A program made the position numbers and the translations under genes. Shown one piece after another: positions 21,514-28,917 of a stretch of 32,230 nucleotides of DNA (the stretch's first letter is position 1; each line of letters begins with the position of its first letter). Location of the stretch: the IMG/VR virus record IMGVR_UViG_3300018933_000011, positions 1-32,230 of that record. One strand, given 5' to 3'. A model generated the notes under the pieces. That model was not told where the DNA came from and searched no databases. It saw only the letters and a program-made list of their open reading frames with translations. This DNA is from a virus.

Positions 21514-23297
21514 GCCGCGAGCCCCAGGCAGGAGTTCCGCAGCAGGCGCACCGTCTCCTCGAACGAGTGCTTCATGCGGGCGGCGATCAGGGCGCGGGCG
21601 TAGTGGTCCAGGGTGTCGATCAGGCACTCCGCCTCGAACCCGTACCGTTCCGCCATCTCCGGGACGCGGTCCCAGGCGCCGACGAGCAGGTGCCACTGGT
21701 CGACCTGCTCGTCCGAGACGGGGAACACGGTGTGCAGCTCCCCGGGCGCGATCTGCCTGGACCGGCCGCGCTCCGACCTCGGGCAGGCAGGTTTGACGCG
21801 GATCTTCTCGCCGACCATGCACATGGCGTTGTGGATCACGCCGTCGATGGCGGCCAGGATCGTCTGGGCCCGGAGCGCCTGCACGTCCACGGCCACCGCG
21901 GCGGCCAGGTCGACGTCCGGGCCCTGCTCGGCCGGGTCGCTGGTGGGCTGCTCGGGCTCCGTCTCGGACTCGTCCACGGGCAGGTCGTGGTCCTGGTCGC
22001 CGTCGGCCGGCTGCTTCTGGCGGCGGGCGCGCTCCTCCTCGGTGGGGGCGTCTGCGTCGGTGAACCCGGTCTCCCGGCGCAGCGCGGCATCGCTGATGGC
22101 GCCGGCCTCGTGGACCTTGAGGGCGGTCTCTGCCCGGTTGGTGCGCACGCGCAGGGGGCTGGTGTCGTACCAGACCAGGCACTCCAGGGCGTCCTCGACG
22201 TTCTCGGCCTCCAGCAGCGGCTGGAGGTACTGGGACGTGAGGGCGTCGGCGACGGTGCCCAGCTTGGGCTCCACCCCGATGGTGATCGCCTCGTCCTTGA
22301 GCGCCCACTGGCCCCAGTGGTTGATGTCTCCCTGGCCCAGCAGGATCTCCGCCGGCACCTCCAACCCGTTGGCGAAGCGGGTGATGGCTTCCTCGCGCAA
22401 CTGGATGGCGAGGGAGTCGAAATCGGACTCGAAGGTGAGGCGCTTGATGTTGGGGATCTGGTCGGCGGGCACCTCCAGGATGATCGGGACGGTGGCCGCC
22501 GCTGAGTCGGGTTCCTTGTAGGCGGTCTCGGCGACCGTCATCAGGACCTCGATCAGGTCGTCTTCCTCGTCCTCCTGGCCTGGCGTGGTGGGGAACTTGG
22601 TGCCCTGGGGGACGAGCACGATGCCCCGGCCGGTCAGCCGGCTGCGCGCGATGGCGGCCACCGCGGCGTTGAGGAGCTTCAGCTCCTCCAGCAGGGTCAG
22701 GCTGGACCGGACGGCGCTGTCCGCCTCCATGTGGCGGCGGGGGTGGGACTCCCACACCCGGATGGCCACCGGATCGTCGGAGTCCAGGGGGGCGTTCTCG
22801 TCCTCCGCTCCGGGGATGGCCACCTCCTCCCCGTCGATCTCGGCCACCAGCTTGTTGCCCTGGGGCTTGACCTCCTGAGTGGACAGCACCCGCCAGTCCG
22901 CGGCTACCGCGTTGCCGCGGCTGTCCTCCTTCGGCCGGACGACGATCCACCCCTCTCCGGCCACCGTGAGATGGGGGCCGAAGCTGCGCAGGAGCTGCGC
23001 CTGGCCGTTGGGGCCGCCGGCGATCTCGGCGACCAGCTCGGAGGCGCGGTGCGCCGCTGGGAGGGGGACGACGTTGCCCTCCTCGTCCCGGCGGCCGGCG
23101 ATGAGCCGGGCCCGGCTCATGGCGTTGGAGTACCAGCGGGCGGCGAACCGCACCTCAGGGGTCTCGTCGTAGAACAGCCAGGCCCGTTCCTGCCATGAGC
23201 CGTCCACGGGCTTGGTGCGCAGGCGGCGGGCGGTGTAGCGGGCGGCGGAGGCGGTCAGCTCCCCGCGGGGCCGGCGGGCCGGGGCCGGGGCGGTCAT
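21510..23297 (-). CDS. Portal protein (595 aa)
   Basis: The ATG overlaps the stop of the membrane protein gene (ATGA). Begins MTAPAPARRPRGELTASAAR. Segments typical of actinobacteriophage portals are visible: EVRFAARWYSNAMSRARLIA near residue 50, a conserved middle (ESHPRRHMEADSAVRSSLTL, LLNAAVAAIARSRLTGRGIV) and LEVPAEILLGQGDINHWGQW with nearby FANG. The C-terminal 200 residues are acidic in the middle (DQDHDLPVDESETEPEQPTS) and end in helices (HSFEETVRLLRNSCLGLAA), like the crown part of portals. The portal forms the dodecameric ring that terminase docks on and DNA passes through. Position before MuF/protease and capsid genes agrees. Confidence 0.85.
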   Translation of the reverse strand: MTAPAPARRPRGELTASAARYTARRLRTKPVDGSWQERAWLFYDETPEVRFAARWYSNAMSRARLIAGRRDEEGNVVPLPAAHRASELVAEIAGGPNGQAQLLRSFGPHLTVAGEGWIVVRPKEDSRGNAVAADWRVLSTQEVKPQGNKLVAEIDGEEVAIPGAEDENAPLDSDDPVAIRVWESHPRRHMEADSAVRSSLTLLEELKLLNAAVAAIARSRLTGRGIVLVPQGTKFPTTPGQEDEEDDLIEVLMTVAETAYKEPDSAAATVPIILEVPADQIPNIKRLTFESDFDSLAIQLREEAITRFANGLEVPAEILLGQGDINHWGQWALKDEAITIGVEPKLGTVADALTSQYLQPLLEAENVEDALECLVWYDTSPLRVRTNRAETALKVHEAGAISDAALRRETGFTDADAPTEEERARRQKQPADGDQDHDLPVDESETEPEQPTSDPAEQGPDVDLAAAVAVDVQALRAQTILAAIDGVIHNAMCMVGEKIRVKPACPRSERGRSRQIAPGELHTVFPVSDEQVDQWHLLVGAWDRVPEMAERYGFEAECLIDTLDHYARALIAARMKHSFEETVRLLRNSCLGLAA

Positions 23298-23635
23298 CCG
23301 TGCACCCGGCCCAGCATGCCGTCCAGGCGGTTGAGCAGGACAGCGGCGCCGGCGACGGCCAGCCACTCCAGGCCGTGCACGAGGAGCGGCGCCTGGTCGA
23401 AGGTGCCGGTGACGAGCAGGTACGTGAGCAGCAGGGCGCCGGACACCCACCAGCCCATGCAGTACACGCAGGAGATGAGCGTCACCACGGCGTTGCGGAC
23501 GGCGGAGTCCTGGCGGCGCTCGTGCCAGGCGATGACCCTGTCTCGGGCGGGGTCGAGGATGGTGTCGTGGACGGCGAGCTGGGTGCCGCGGTAGCCGGCC
23601 AGCCCGAGCAGGGCGAGGTGCGTCAGGTCGATCAA
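23294..23635 (-). CDS. DUF1360-like membrane protein (113 aa)
   Basis: ATG start; first gene after the promoter-like repeat. MIDLTHLALLGLAGYRGTQL begins a first hydrophobic stretch. ISCVYCMGWWVSGALLLTYL contains the CxxCxGWW motif typical of DUF1360 and a second membrane segment. LLVHGLEWLAVAGAAVLLNR is the third. DUF1360-type proteins are encoded near portal genes in some actinobacteriophages. The Cys pair faces the membrane interface. A role in membrane-linked assembly, superinfection exclusion or host envelope change is possible; none is proven. Confidence 0.7.
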   Translation of the reverse strand: MIDLTHLALLGLAGYRGTQLAVHDTILDPARDRVIAWHERRQDSAVRNAVVTLISCVYCMGWWVSGALLLTYLLVTGTFDQAPLLVHGLEWLAVAGAAVLLNRLDGMLGRVHG

Positions 23636-23673
23636 GGTCGCCCCCAGGCGGAACGTGGTCTTCCGGTTTCGGT

Positions 23674-23693
23674 CGGCGGAGCATGATAGGCCA
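23674..23693 (-). promoter_or_regulatory. Repeated promoter-like element, copy 1 (portal operon)
   Basis: Coding strand TGGCCTATCATGCTCCGCCG, 39 nt upstream of the membrane protein ATG. It contains TATCAT as a possible -10 box. An almost identical sequence lies ahead of the ParB-like gene, and both are followed by CCGGAAGA. No convincing -35 box is visible. It lies just after the hairpin that ends the ParB operon. Confidence 0.6.
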
Positions 23694-23791
23694 CGTGACG
23701 GACTGGCTCTGTGGGGCGAACTCGCAGGCCAGGGCCCGAAGTTCGATCACGCCCGGCTGGTACGGTGGCCGGGTTCCGAGCGGGGACAGGC

Positions 23792-23860
23792 GGGCGCCGG
23801 CGGAAAGCCGATGCAGTGCCCGGGCGGCGCAGGGGGTACACGCCCTGTCCGCCGGCGCCC
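23792..23860 (-). terminator. Long inverted repeat after the ParB operon
   Basis: GGGCGCCGGCGGA (23792-23804) and TCCGCCGGCGCCC (23848-23860), 13 perfect bp with a 43-nt loop. It follows the stop of the 183-aa gene and precedes the promoter-like element of the portal operon, so a terminator between two leftward operons is plausible. The rest of the 238-bp gap holds no convincing gene. Confidence 0.5.
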
Positions 23861-23873
23861 CTCCTCGCCCGGC

Positions 23874-24425
23874 CTACTTGCGCAGGTCGTCCACCCGGTC
23901 CACGCCCTGCCGCTCGGCCCAGGCCATCAGGAGCAGCGCCCCCTGCTCGGTGGCCGTCTCGGTGGCCTGCCGCTTCTCGCGCTGCTTCTCCCGCTCCAGC
24001 ACCCACTGCTTCAGGTCCGCGACGCCGGCCGCGCCGATGCACACCCGCTGGCCGCCCAGAGACAGCGGCATGCGCAGACCGTGGGCCAGCACCTGCCGCC
24101 AGTCGTCGCCGTCGCCCCACTCCGCCGGCAGGGTCCCCTCATGGGCGATCTTGCGCAGGAACCGGTTGCCGCGCTGGGTGGCCTGGCCCTCCCGGTGATG
24201 AACGAGACGTTCCGCGGCCCCGTGGACGACCTCTTGCAGGTCCGACCGCCTCATGTACTCGTGGACCACCTTGTCCACCACTCCGGACAGCCACGTCTTG
24301 TCGCTGGTGTCGTAGCGCTCCGGACGGGCGTCAAGCAGCCACAGGTCGACGTGCTGGGCCAGGCCCTCGTCGTCCAGCGGCCCAGCCTGGTCCCACGTCT
24401 CTTCGTCGTACGGCTCATGGGTCAT
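23874..24425 (-). CDS. Hypothetical protein downstream of ParB-like gene (183 aa)
   Basis: ATG start 3 nt after the ParB-like stop (a second in-frame ATG does not exist nearby). Begins MTHEPYDEETWDQAGPLDDE. Mostly charged helices: DKTWLSGVVDKVVHEYMRRS, DLQEVVHGAAERLVHHREGQ, then WRQVLAHGLRMPLSLGGQRV and KQWVLEREKQREKRQATETA. No Cys cluster besides one Cys and no catalytic motif. The tight link to the ParB-like gene suggests a partner protein acting on or with DNA. No family recognised. Confidence 0.65.
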   Translation of the reverse strand: MTHEPYDEETWDQAGPLDDEGLAQHVDLWLLDARPERYDTSDKTWLSGVVDKVVHEYMRRSDLQEVVHGAAERLVHHREGQATQRGNRFLRKIAHEGTLPAEWGDGDDWRQVLAHGLRMPLSLGGQRVCIGAAGVADLKQWVLEREKQREKRQATETATEQGALLLMAWAERQGVDRVDDLRK

Positions 24426-24428
24426 GGG

Positions 24429-25346
24429 TCAGCGCTCCAGCTCGGCGAGGATGGCGTCCAGCTCGGCCCGGTGCATGTCACCCAGGCCGTTCAGGAGTTC
24501 GGCGATGCGCGGGGTGCCGGCGCGGTCGCGGACCTGGCGCACGCTGGCCCAACCGGCGATGACCTGCCGGATACGGTCGCGGTCCCGCTCGATGGACTCC
24601 GCGCGCTCGGTCTCCCACTGCTGGGCGAGGGTGGCCGCCTCCGCCCAGGTGACGGCGCCGCTCTCGGCCCGCTGGGTGAAGGTGGGCGCGGGCGCACCGT
24701 CCGCGTCGCGCACCTGGTCCACGCGCTCCACGACCGCGCGCAGCGCTGCCTCTCGGCGCCGTTCCTCCAGCAGCTCCTGGGCAGCCTCCAGCGTCAGGCC
24801 CTCTTCGGTCACCTGGTCCGCCAGGTCCGCGGCCTCCGCGCGCAGCCGCCCCATAGCCGCCTCGGTGGACTCCGCCGCCTGCTTACGCTCCCGCGCCGTG
24901 CGGTACGCCTCGTGCAGCGGGAGGCCCGCGAAGACCTGGTCGGCGAGGTCGGGAGCGTAGTCCAGCACGGTGTTCGCCTGGCCGATCCGGGCCTGATTCA
25001 ATTTGAATCGCTGCGCTCCGTCGCGCTGGGAGATGCCGGCCAGGCGGACCGCACGGGCGACCACGATGGCGCGCTGGGAGGCGGACATGTGGCGGCGGGT
25101 GATGTTCACGGCGAGTGCGTACCCGTCCGGGTCGTCGCCGTCGTAGGTGGTGAACTGCGGTTGCACGCTGGCCAGCTCGCAGGCGGCGTAGCGGTTGCGG
25201 CCGTCGAGGATGCGCCCCTGGTCGTCCAGGACGATGGGCTGGAGGAGGCCGCGTTCAGCGATGTCGTGGGCGAGGTCTCTCAGCTCCTCGTCCGGGAGCA
25301 TGGGGAACAGGTCGGCGACGGGGTGGACGGCGAGGGGTGCGGCCAT
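24429..25346 (-). CDS. ParB-like DNA-binding/nuclease-domain protein (305 aa)
   Basis: ATG start (MAAPLAVHPVADLFPMLPDE) with GGAG 7 nt upstream; longer in-frame starts lie across the promoter-like repeat and are rejected. The N-terminal ParB domain shows FPMLPDEELRDLAHDIAERG, LLQPIVLDDQGRILDGRNRY (ParB box with DGRNR, residues 48-52) and AACELA. A helix-turn-helix region follows (ASQRAIVVARAVRLAGISQR, FKLNQARIGQANTVLD). The last 150 residues are long charged helices, probably coiled coil. ParB proteins bind specific DNA sites and CTP; phage versions act in partition, transcription control or as nucleases. It sits between the terminase and portal operons, divergent from the plus-strand cassette, so a regulatory role there is possible. 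Confidence 0.75.
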   Translation of the reverse strand: MAAPLAVHPVADLFPMLPDEELRDLAHDIAERGLLQPIVLDDQGRILDGRNRYAACELASVQPQFTTYDGDDPDGYALAVNITRRHMSASQRAIVVARAVRLAGISQRDGAQRFKLNQARIGQANTVLDYAPDLADQVFAGLPLHEAYRTARERKQAAESTEAAMGRLRAEAADLADQVTEEGLTLEAAQELLEERRREAALRAVVERVDQVRDADGAPAPTFTQRAESGAVTWAEAATLAQQWETERAESIERDRDRIRQVIAGWASVRQVRDRAGTPRIAELLNGLGDMHRAELDAILAELER

Positions 25347-25418
25347 CGGGTATCTCCGCAGGAAGAGGCGGCTGGGCGGGGCGCTGGGGCGCCCTGAGCG
25401 GAAGGGGGATCTTCCGGG

Positions 25419-25438
25419 CGGCGGAGCATGATAGGTCA
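25419..25438 (-). promoter_or_regulatory. Repeated promoter-like element, copy 2 (ParB operon)
   Basis: Coding strand TGACCTATCATGCTCCGCCG, 73 nt upstream of the ParB-like ATG. Nineteen of 20 bases match the copy before the portal operon. TATCAT may be the -10 box. In both cases CCGGAAGA follows a few bases downstream. Confidence 0.6.
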
Positions 25439-25508
25439 TGCCCTGGAGTGCGCCTGTGGCTACTGCGGAGCCTCGCGCTCCGCTGGCTTGCTTCCACAAA
25501 CCTCAGCC

Positions 25509-25554
25509 GCGCCCGTGTGGGCGCCTCTACCGTTGATGTATGTCCGGTAACGGT
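25509..25554 (+). promoter_or_regulatory. Inverted repeats at the start of the plus-strand cassette
   Basis: GCGCCC-GTGT-GGGCGC (25509-25524) is followed by ACCGTT (25529-25534) and AACGGT (25549-25554), arranged as a dyad centred on the ATG at 25540. TACCGT, 6 nt before the ATG, could be a -10 box for a leaderless transcript, because no Shine-Dalgarno sequence is present. Binding by a regulator such as the neighbouring ParB-like protein is speculation. Confidence 0.35.
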
Positions 25555-25788
25555 GAGATAGCCCGGGACGTTCTCGCGGAGCGCCGGGAGGCGCTGGAGG
25601 GGCCGCCGCTGCGCCTGGTGGAGCTGCCCGCCGAGGACGGCGGCCTGGACCTGCTGATCTACGCCGAGCACGGCGCGCTGGTGGACGTGTCCTATGTGCC
25701 GGCCGAGCTGGTCGAGGCAGTCACGTGTGGACCGGCCCCCTGTGGTGCTACCGTGATCGAGCAGGCCGAGGGCGAGCGCCCCGCCTGA
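25540..25788 (+). CDS. Small acidic hypothetical protein, plus-strand cassette (82 aa)
   Basis: ATG start without a visible Shine-Dalgarno site, possibly leaderless. Begins MSGNGEIARDVLAERREALE and continues PPLRLVELPAEDGGLDLLIY, AEHGALVDVSYVPAELVEAV, TCGPAPCGATVIEQAEGERP. A helix, then a beta-rich part, with two Cys. Third codon positions are G/C-rich like the neighbours. It is the first of two plus-strand genes in an otherwise leftward region, so it is likely separately regulated and accessory. No family recognised. Confidence 0.6.
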   Translation: MSGNGEIARDVLAERREALEGPPLRLVELPAEDGGLDLLIYAEHGALVDVSYVPAELVEAVTCGPAPCGATVIEQAEGERPA

Positions 25789-25842
25789 TCTGACCCTGCT
25801 GGTTCTGGGCCGAGGGCACGCACTCCCACACGGAGGACTCTC

Positions 25843-26991
25843 GTGCTGCTCGACATGCCCGACCAGGAAACCCACCGCGCTTACATCCGGGCCGTAGCCG
25901 CTGCCCTGGGCCGCGCTGGCGTGCCCGTCACCGAACCCTCCTTCCCGGTCGAGGACGGCCCGGACTGGGAGGGTTACCGCCAGGCCACGCTGCCCGTCCA
26001 GGCCGAGGCGGTCGCCGCGGTGTACGGCGACCAGCCGGTGGCCGTGCTGTGGGACGAGGTGCGCGGCTGGTGCATCGGCTGGGGCGGCACCCACGACGTG
26101 CCCAAGTACGAGCGGCGCATCCTGGGCCCCATCCTGCCGGAGCCCCGCGAGGTGGTGGCCGCCGTCCAGGCCGCCCTGGCCGCCGTTCCCGAGGCGGACC
26201 AGCCGGGCCCGTGGCGGAACTGGGACGAACACGACGAGGCGTTCGAGGGCATGCTGGACGCCTTCACCCGGGCCGAGAGGACAGCGATGGACAACCCGAC
26301 GGTGCACGCCACCCCTGAGTGGCCGGTGGTCATCAAGGGCATTCGCCTGGGCGGCGACCAGGCTGTGGTTGCGGCCGTGGAGGCGGCCAAGGCCGCCGCC
26401 GGCGAGGACTTCACCATGGAGGATCTGGAGCGCCACGCCCACCCGGACTGGGACCGTGTGCAGTTCGAGGCGTACAGCAGGGGCCCGGTGTCGCAGGGGG
26501 CGCAGCGGGTGGGCCTTGCGCGCCTCTACGGCCCGGACGACAGCCCGGTGGGCAAGGACACATGGGCGGTGGCGGCGTCCTGGTACGGGTGGCTGCCCGG
26601 GATCTACAGCAGCCGGGAGGCGGCGCTGCTCGCGTACGGGTACGTGCTGGGCCACGAGCGCGGCGGCCTGCTGGAGGAGCTGCGCAACCGGGTCAACCGC
26701 AGGGAGCAGCGCGCCATCCAGCCGGCCGACCTGATCGCTTACGCGGAACGGCGGGCCGGGGGCGAGGGGGCCGCCCATGTGCACCTGCCGGGTGACTGCC
26801 AGCCGGGCACCATCACCCTGTGCTGCCGTACGGGCGACGGCTTCAAGCACGTGCCCGTGGACCGCGCTCTGTGGCAGGGGGCGAGCGATGAGGAGCGGGC
26901 CGGCCTGCTGGCAGAGGCGCGCCGCCTGGCCGGTGACGAGACGGCCGCGGTGGAGGTCGTGGACGTTCCCGGCCTGGGCGACGGGAGCTGA
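25843..26991 (+). CDS. Accessory protein with a DUF6292-like N-terminus (382 aa)
   Basis: GTG start with GGAGG 6 nt upstream. Residues 8-85 (ETHRAYIRAVAAALGRAGVP, VYGDQPVAVLWDEVRGWCIG) resemble DUF6292-type domains of Streptomyces proteins, in which a helix precedes a WxEERGW-like strand. The middle (AAVEAAKAAAGEDFTMEDLE, TWAVAASWYGWLPGIYSSRE, AALLAYGYVLG) and the end (CQPGTITLCCRTGDGFKHVP, DEERAGLLAEARRLAGDETA) are not recognised. No enzyme motif, no signal peptide, no membrane segment. It is placed on the opposite strand between terL and the ParB-like gene and ends before a convergent hairpin, as a moron-type cassette would. A role in host takeover or defence against other phages is possible but unsupported. 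Confidence 0.6.
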   Translation: MLLDMPDQETHRAYIRAVAAALGRAGVPVTEPSFPVEDGPDWEGYRQATLPVQAEAVAAVYGDQPVAVLWDEVRGWCIGWGGTHDVPKYERRILGPILPEPREVVAAVQAALAAVPEADQPGPWRNWDEHDEAFEGMLDAFTRAERTAMDNPTVHATPEWPVVIKGIRLGGDQAVVAAVEAAKAAAGEDFTMEDLERHAHPDWDRVQFEAYSRGPVSQGAQRVGLARLYGPDDSPVGKDTWAVAASWYGWLPGIYSSREAALLAYGYVLGHERGGLLEELRNRVNRREQRAIQPADLIAYAERRAGGEGAAHVHLPGDCQPGTITLCCRTGDGFKHVPVDRALWQGASDEERAGLLAEARRLAGDETAAVEVVDVPGLGDGS

Positions 26992-27122
26992 GACCCGAGC
27001 GGCCGGGGCGCCGCGCCCTCCCGCGCCAACGGGACTCCAAGGCGCTGCGCCCCGGCCGTCTGGTTGGAGCCCGTCAAAGACAGGCGCACCGTTGCCGGGC
27101 CAGTGAGTCCGCGGGAGCACAT

Positions 27123-27163
27123 ACCAAGGCCCGCACTGTCTTCAACGCAGCACGGGCCTTGGT
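27123..27163. terminator. Convergent hairpin between the plus-strand cassette and terL
   Basis: ACCAAGGCCCG (27123-27133) and CGGGCCTTGGT (27153-27163) pair perfectly over 11 bp with a 19-nt loop. It lies between the 3' ends of two converging genes and could stop transcription from both sides. The rest of the 291-bp gap (26992-27282) shows no convincing gene. Confidence 0.65.
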
Positions 27164-27282
27164 CTACACACTCTAGCGCACGGATGGCCGGTGGCCTGTG
27201 TCCTCGCCGGTCTCCCGGGCGGGCGCCGTTCAGCGGCGCAGCACGTTGACGAGCCGGCCGGGCCGGGGGTGACACCCCCCTT

Positions 27283-28917
27283 CTACTTGGTGGCGGGCAG
27301 GCCCTGGGTGGTGGGACGGGCGTAGCGGGCGGCGGCCCGGGACGGGCGTGCCTCGCGCTGGCCGGCGGGGGCGTGCAGCCGGGTGGCGGCCAGGTGGTCC
27401 GCGAACAGGCTCATGGCCACGGAGTCGCCTCGGTCCGGGGAGCGGCCGAGGCGCGCGGTCACGTCGTCCTTGGGCTCTACCTTGATCTTGGGCGGCACGC
27501 CGGTTGTGACGTCCCACGTGGGCGTGGTCAGGTCCGCCACCAGCAGGTCGTCCGGGGGGAGGGCGAGGTCGGCGCCGAACGCGGGGTCCAGCAGCTCCCG
27601 CAGCTTCCAGTAGGCGGCGCTGCGGGTGTTGAAGAACCCCCACTCCCGGTCTCGGGTGCGCAGCTTGCTCTTGGCCGCCCCGGTGTAGGCGAGCACGGGG
27701 GCGCCCAGCTCCCGCAGGCGGTCCACGACGCCGCCGCCGACGCCGATGCTGTCGACCACGGCGGCGGCGCCTTCCTCCTCGCCCAGGGCGGCCTGGACCC
27801 GGGCCGTGGTCTGCATGGTGTCCTCCCGGTCGTGGGTCTCCAGCCGGGCGACGACCAGACCGCGACGGTGGCACAGCACGGTGGAGTCCCCACCCGTACG
27901 GGCGACGTCCACGCCGAGCACGCGCCGGCCGGGCACCTCCGGGCGGCCGGCCTGGTCCCACTCGTGCCACCGCTCGATAGCGGCCTCCACCCAGGCGAGT
28001 GGGATGACGCTGTCCTCATCCGAGGCGTGGAACTCCCCCAGGACGCGGTTGGCGTACATCGCGGAGTCGCGACCCCACTGCTTGGCGCGCTGCTCGGCCC
28101 ACTGGCGCGAGATGCGGCCGGCGGCGATGGCCTCCTCCAGCGTCACGTGGCGGACGTGCCAGTCCTCCAGGCCCGGGGCGCGCTTGTGAATCTCGTAGAA
28201 GCGGCCGGCGGGCGGCCCGGGCGTGGAGATGGCGAAGGCGAACGCCTCGGGCAACTGCCCGGGCGGCCCGTCCGTGCGGCCCCCGGAGAACGCGCCCTCG
28301 ATGGCGTCCCACGTGCCGTCAGGCACGATCTTGGCCTCATCGATGAGGTACAGCAGGGAGTCCGCGTGTGCGCCCTCGATCAGCTCGGGCTTGTTGGAGG
28401 CCACCGGGGTGGCGGCGCCATTGACCAGCTTCAGGTTGAGCGCCAGCAGCTCGGTGCGCTCCGAGAACGGCGGCCGGCCGAGCACGTCCCACCGGATGCG
28501 CTTGGCCCACTTCCGGACCTCCGGGACCAGGTACACCGACAGGTGGCGCCAGGCGCTGGCGGTCATGATGACCTTCCAGTCGATACCGGCTGCCTCTCGG
28601 GTGATGGCGAACCACAGGACGGTGATGGCGGCCTGAGCAGTCTTCCCGAGACCATGCGGTCCTCGGACGGCGACGCGGCGGTGCTTGGGCAGCGCGCCCA
28701 GGACGTCCTCCTGGTACGCGGTCAGGCCCTCCCCCTGCTCCCAGGCGATGCAGTCCCGCGCCCACCCCACCGGGTCGTACATGTAGCGCACGATGCGGCG
28801 GGCGCGCCTGCTCGTGTGCTGGGCGGCGACGCGGTCCCGCAGCGCGCGGAGGGCCTTCACGTCCCCCGCGCTCACGAGTGCCGCGACCTGCCGCTCAATC
28901 TCCTCCGCCGTCGCCAT
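27283..28917 (-). CDS. terL: Terminase large subunit
   Basis: ATG start with GGGAGG 5 nt upstream, overlapping the HNH gene by 23 nt; 544 residues. The ATPase part has Walker A GPHGLGKT (86-93), Walker B LLYLIDEA (188-195) and a coupling-type motif (FAISTPGPPAGRF, 227-240). The RNase H-like nuclease shows VLGVDVARTGGDSTV with Asp337, AAVVDSIGVGGGVVDRL with Asp389, and SPDRGDSVAM with Asp495 and Asp498. The protein cuts concatemers and drives DNA into the prohead through the portal. The C-terminal 40 residues are basic and Ala-rich. Gene order terS-HNH-terL is compact but the next leftward gene is separated by the plus-strand cassette. Confidence 0.9.
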   Translation of the reverse strand: MATAEEIERQVAALVSAGDVKALRALRDRVAAQHTSRRARRIVRYMYDPVGWARDCIAWEQGEGLTAYQEDVLGALPKHRRVAVRGPHGLGKTAQAAITVLWFAITREAAGIDWKVIMTASAWRHLSVYLVPEVRKWAKRIRWDVLGRPPFSERTELLALNLKLVNGAATPVASNKPELIEGAHADSLLYLIDEAKIVPDGTWDAIEGAFSGGRTDGPPGQLPEAFAFAISTPGPPAGRFYEIHKRAPGLEDWHVRHVTLEEAIAAGRISRQWAEQRAKQWGRDSAMYANRVLGEFHASDEDSVIPLAWVEAAIERWHEWDQAGRPEVPGRRVLGVDVARTGGDSTVLCHRRGLVVARLETHDREDTMQTTARVQAALGEEEGAAAVVDSIGVGGGVVDRLRELGAPVLAYTGAAKSKLRTRDREWGFFNTRSAAYWKLRELLDPAFGADLALPPDDLLVADLTTPTWDVTTGVPPKIKVEPKDDVTARLGRSPDRGDSVAMSLFADHLAATRLHAPAGQREARPSRAAARYARPTTQGLPATK

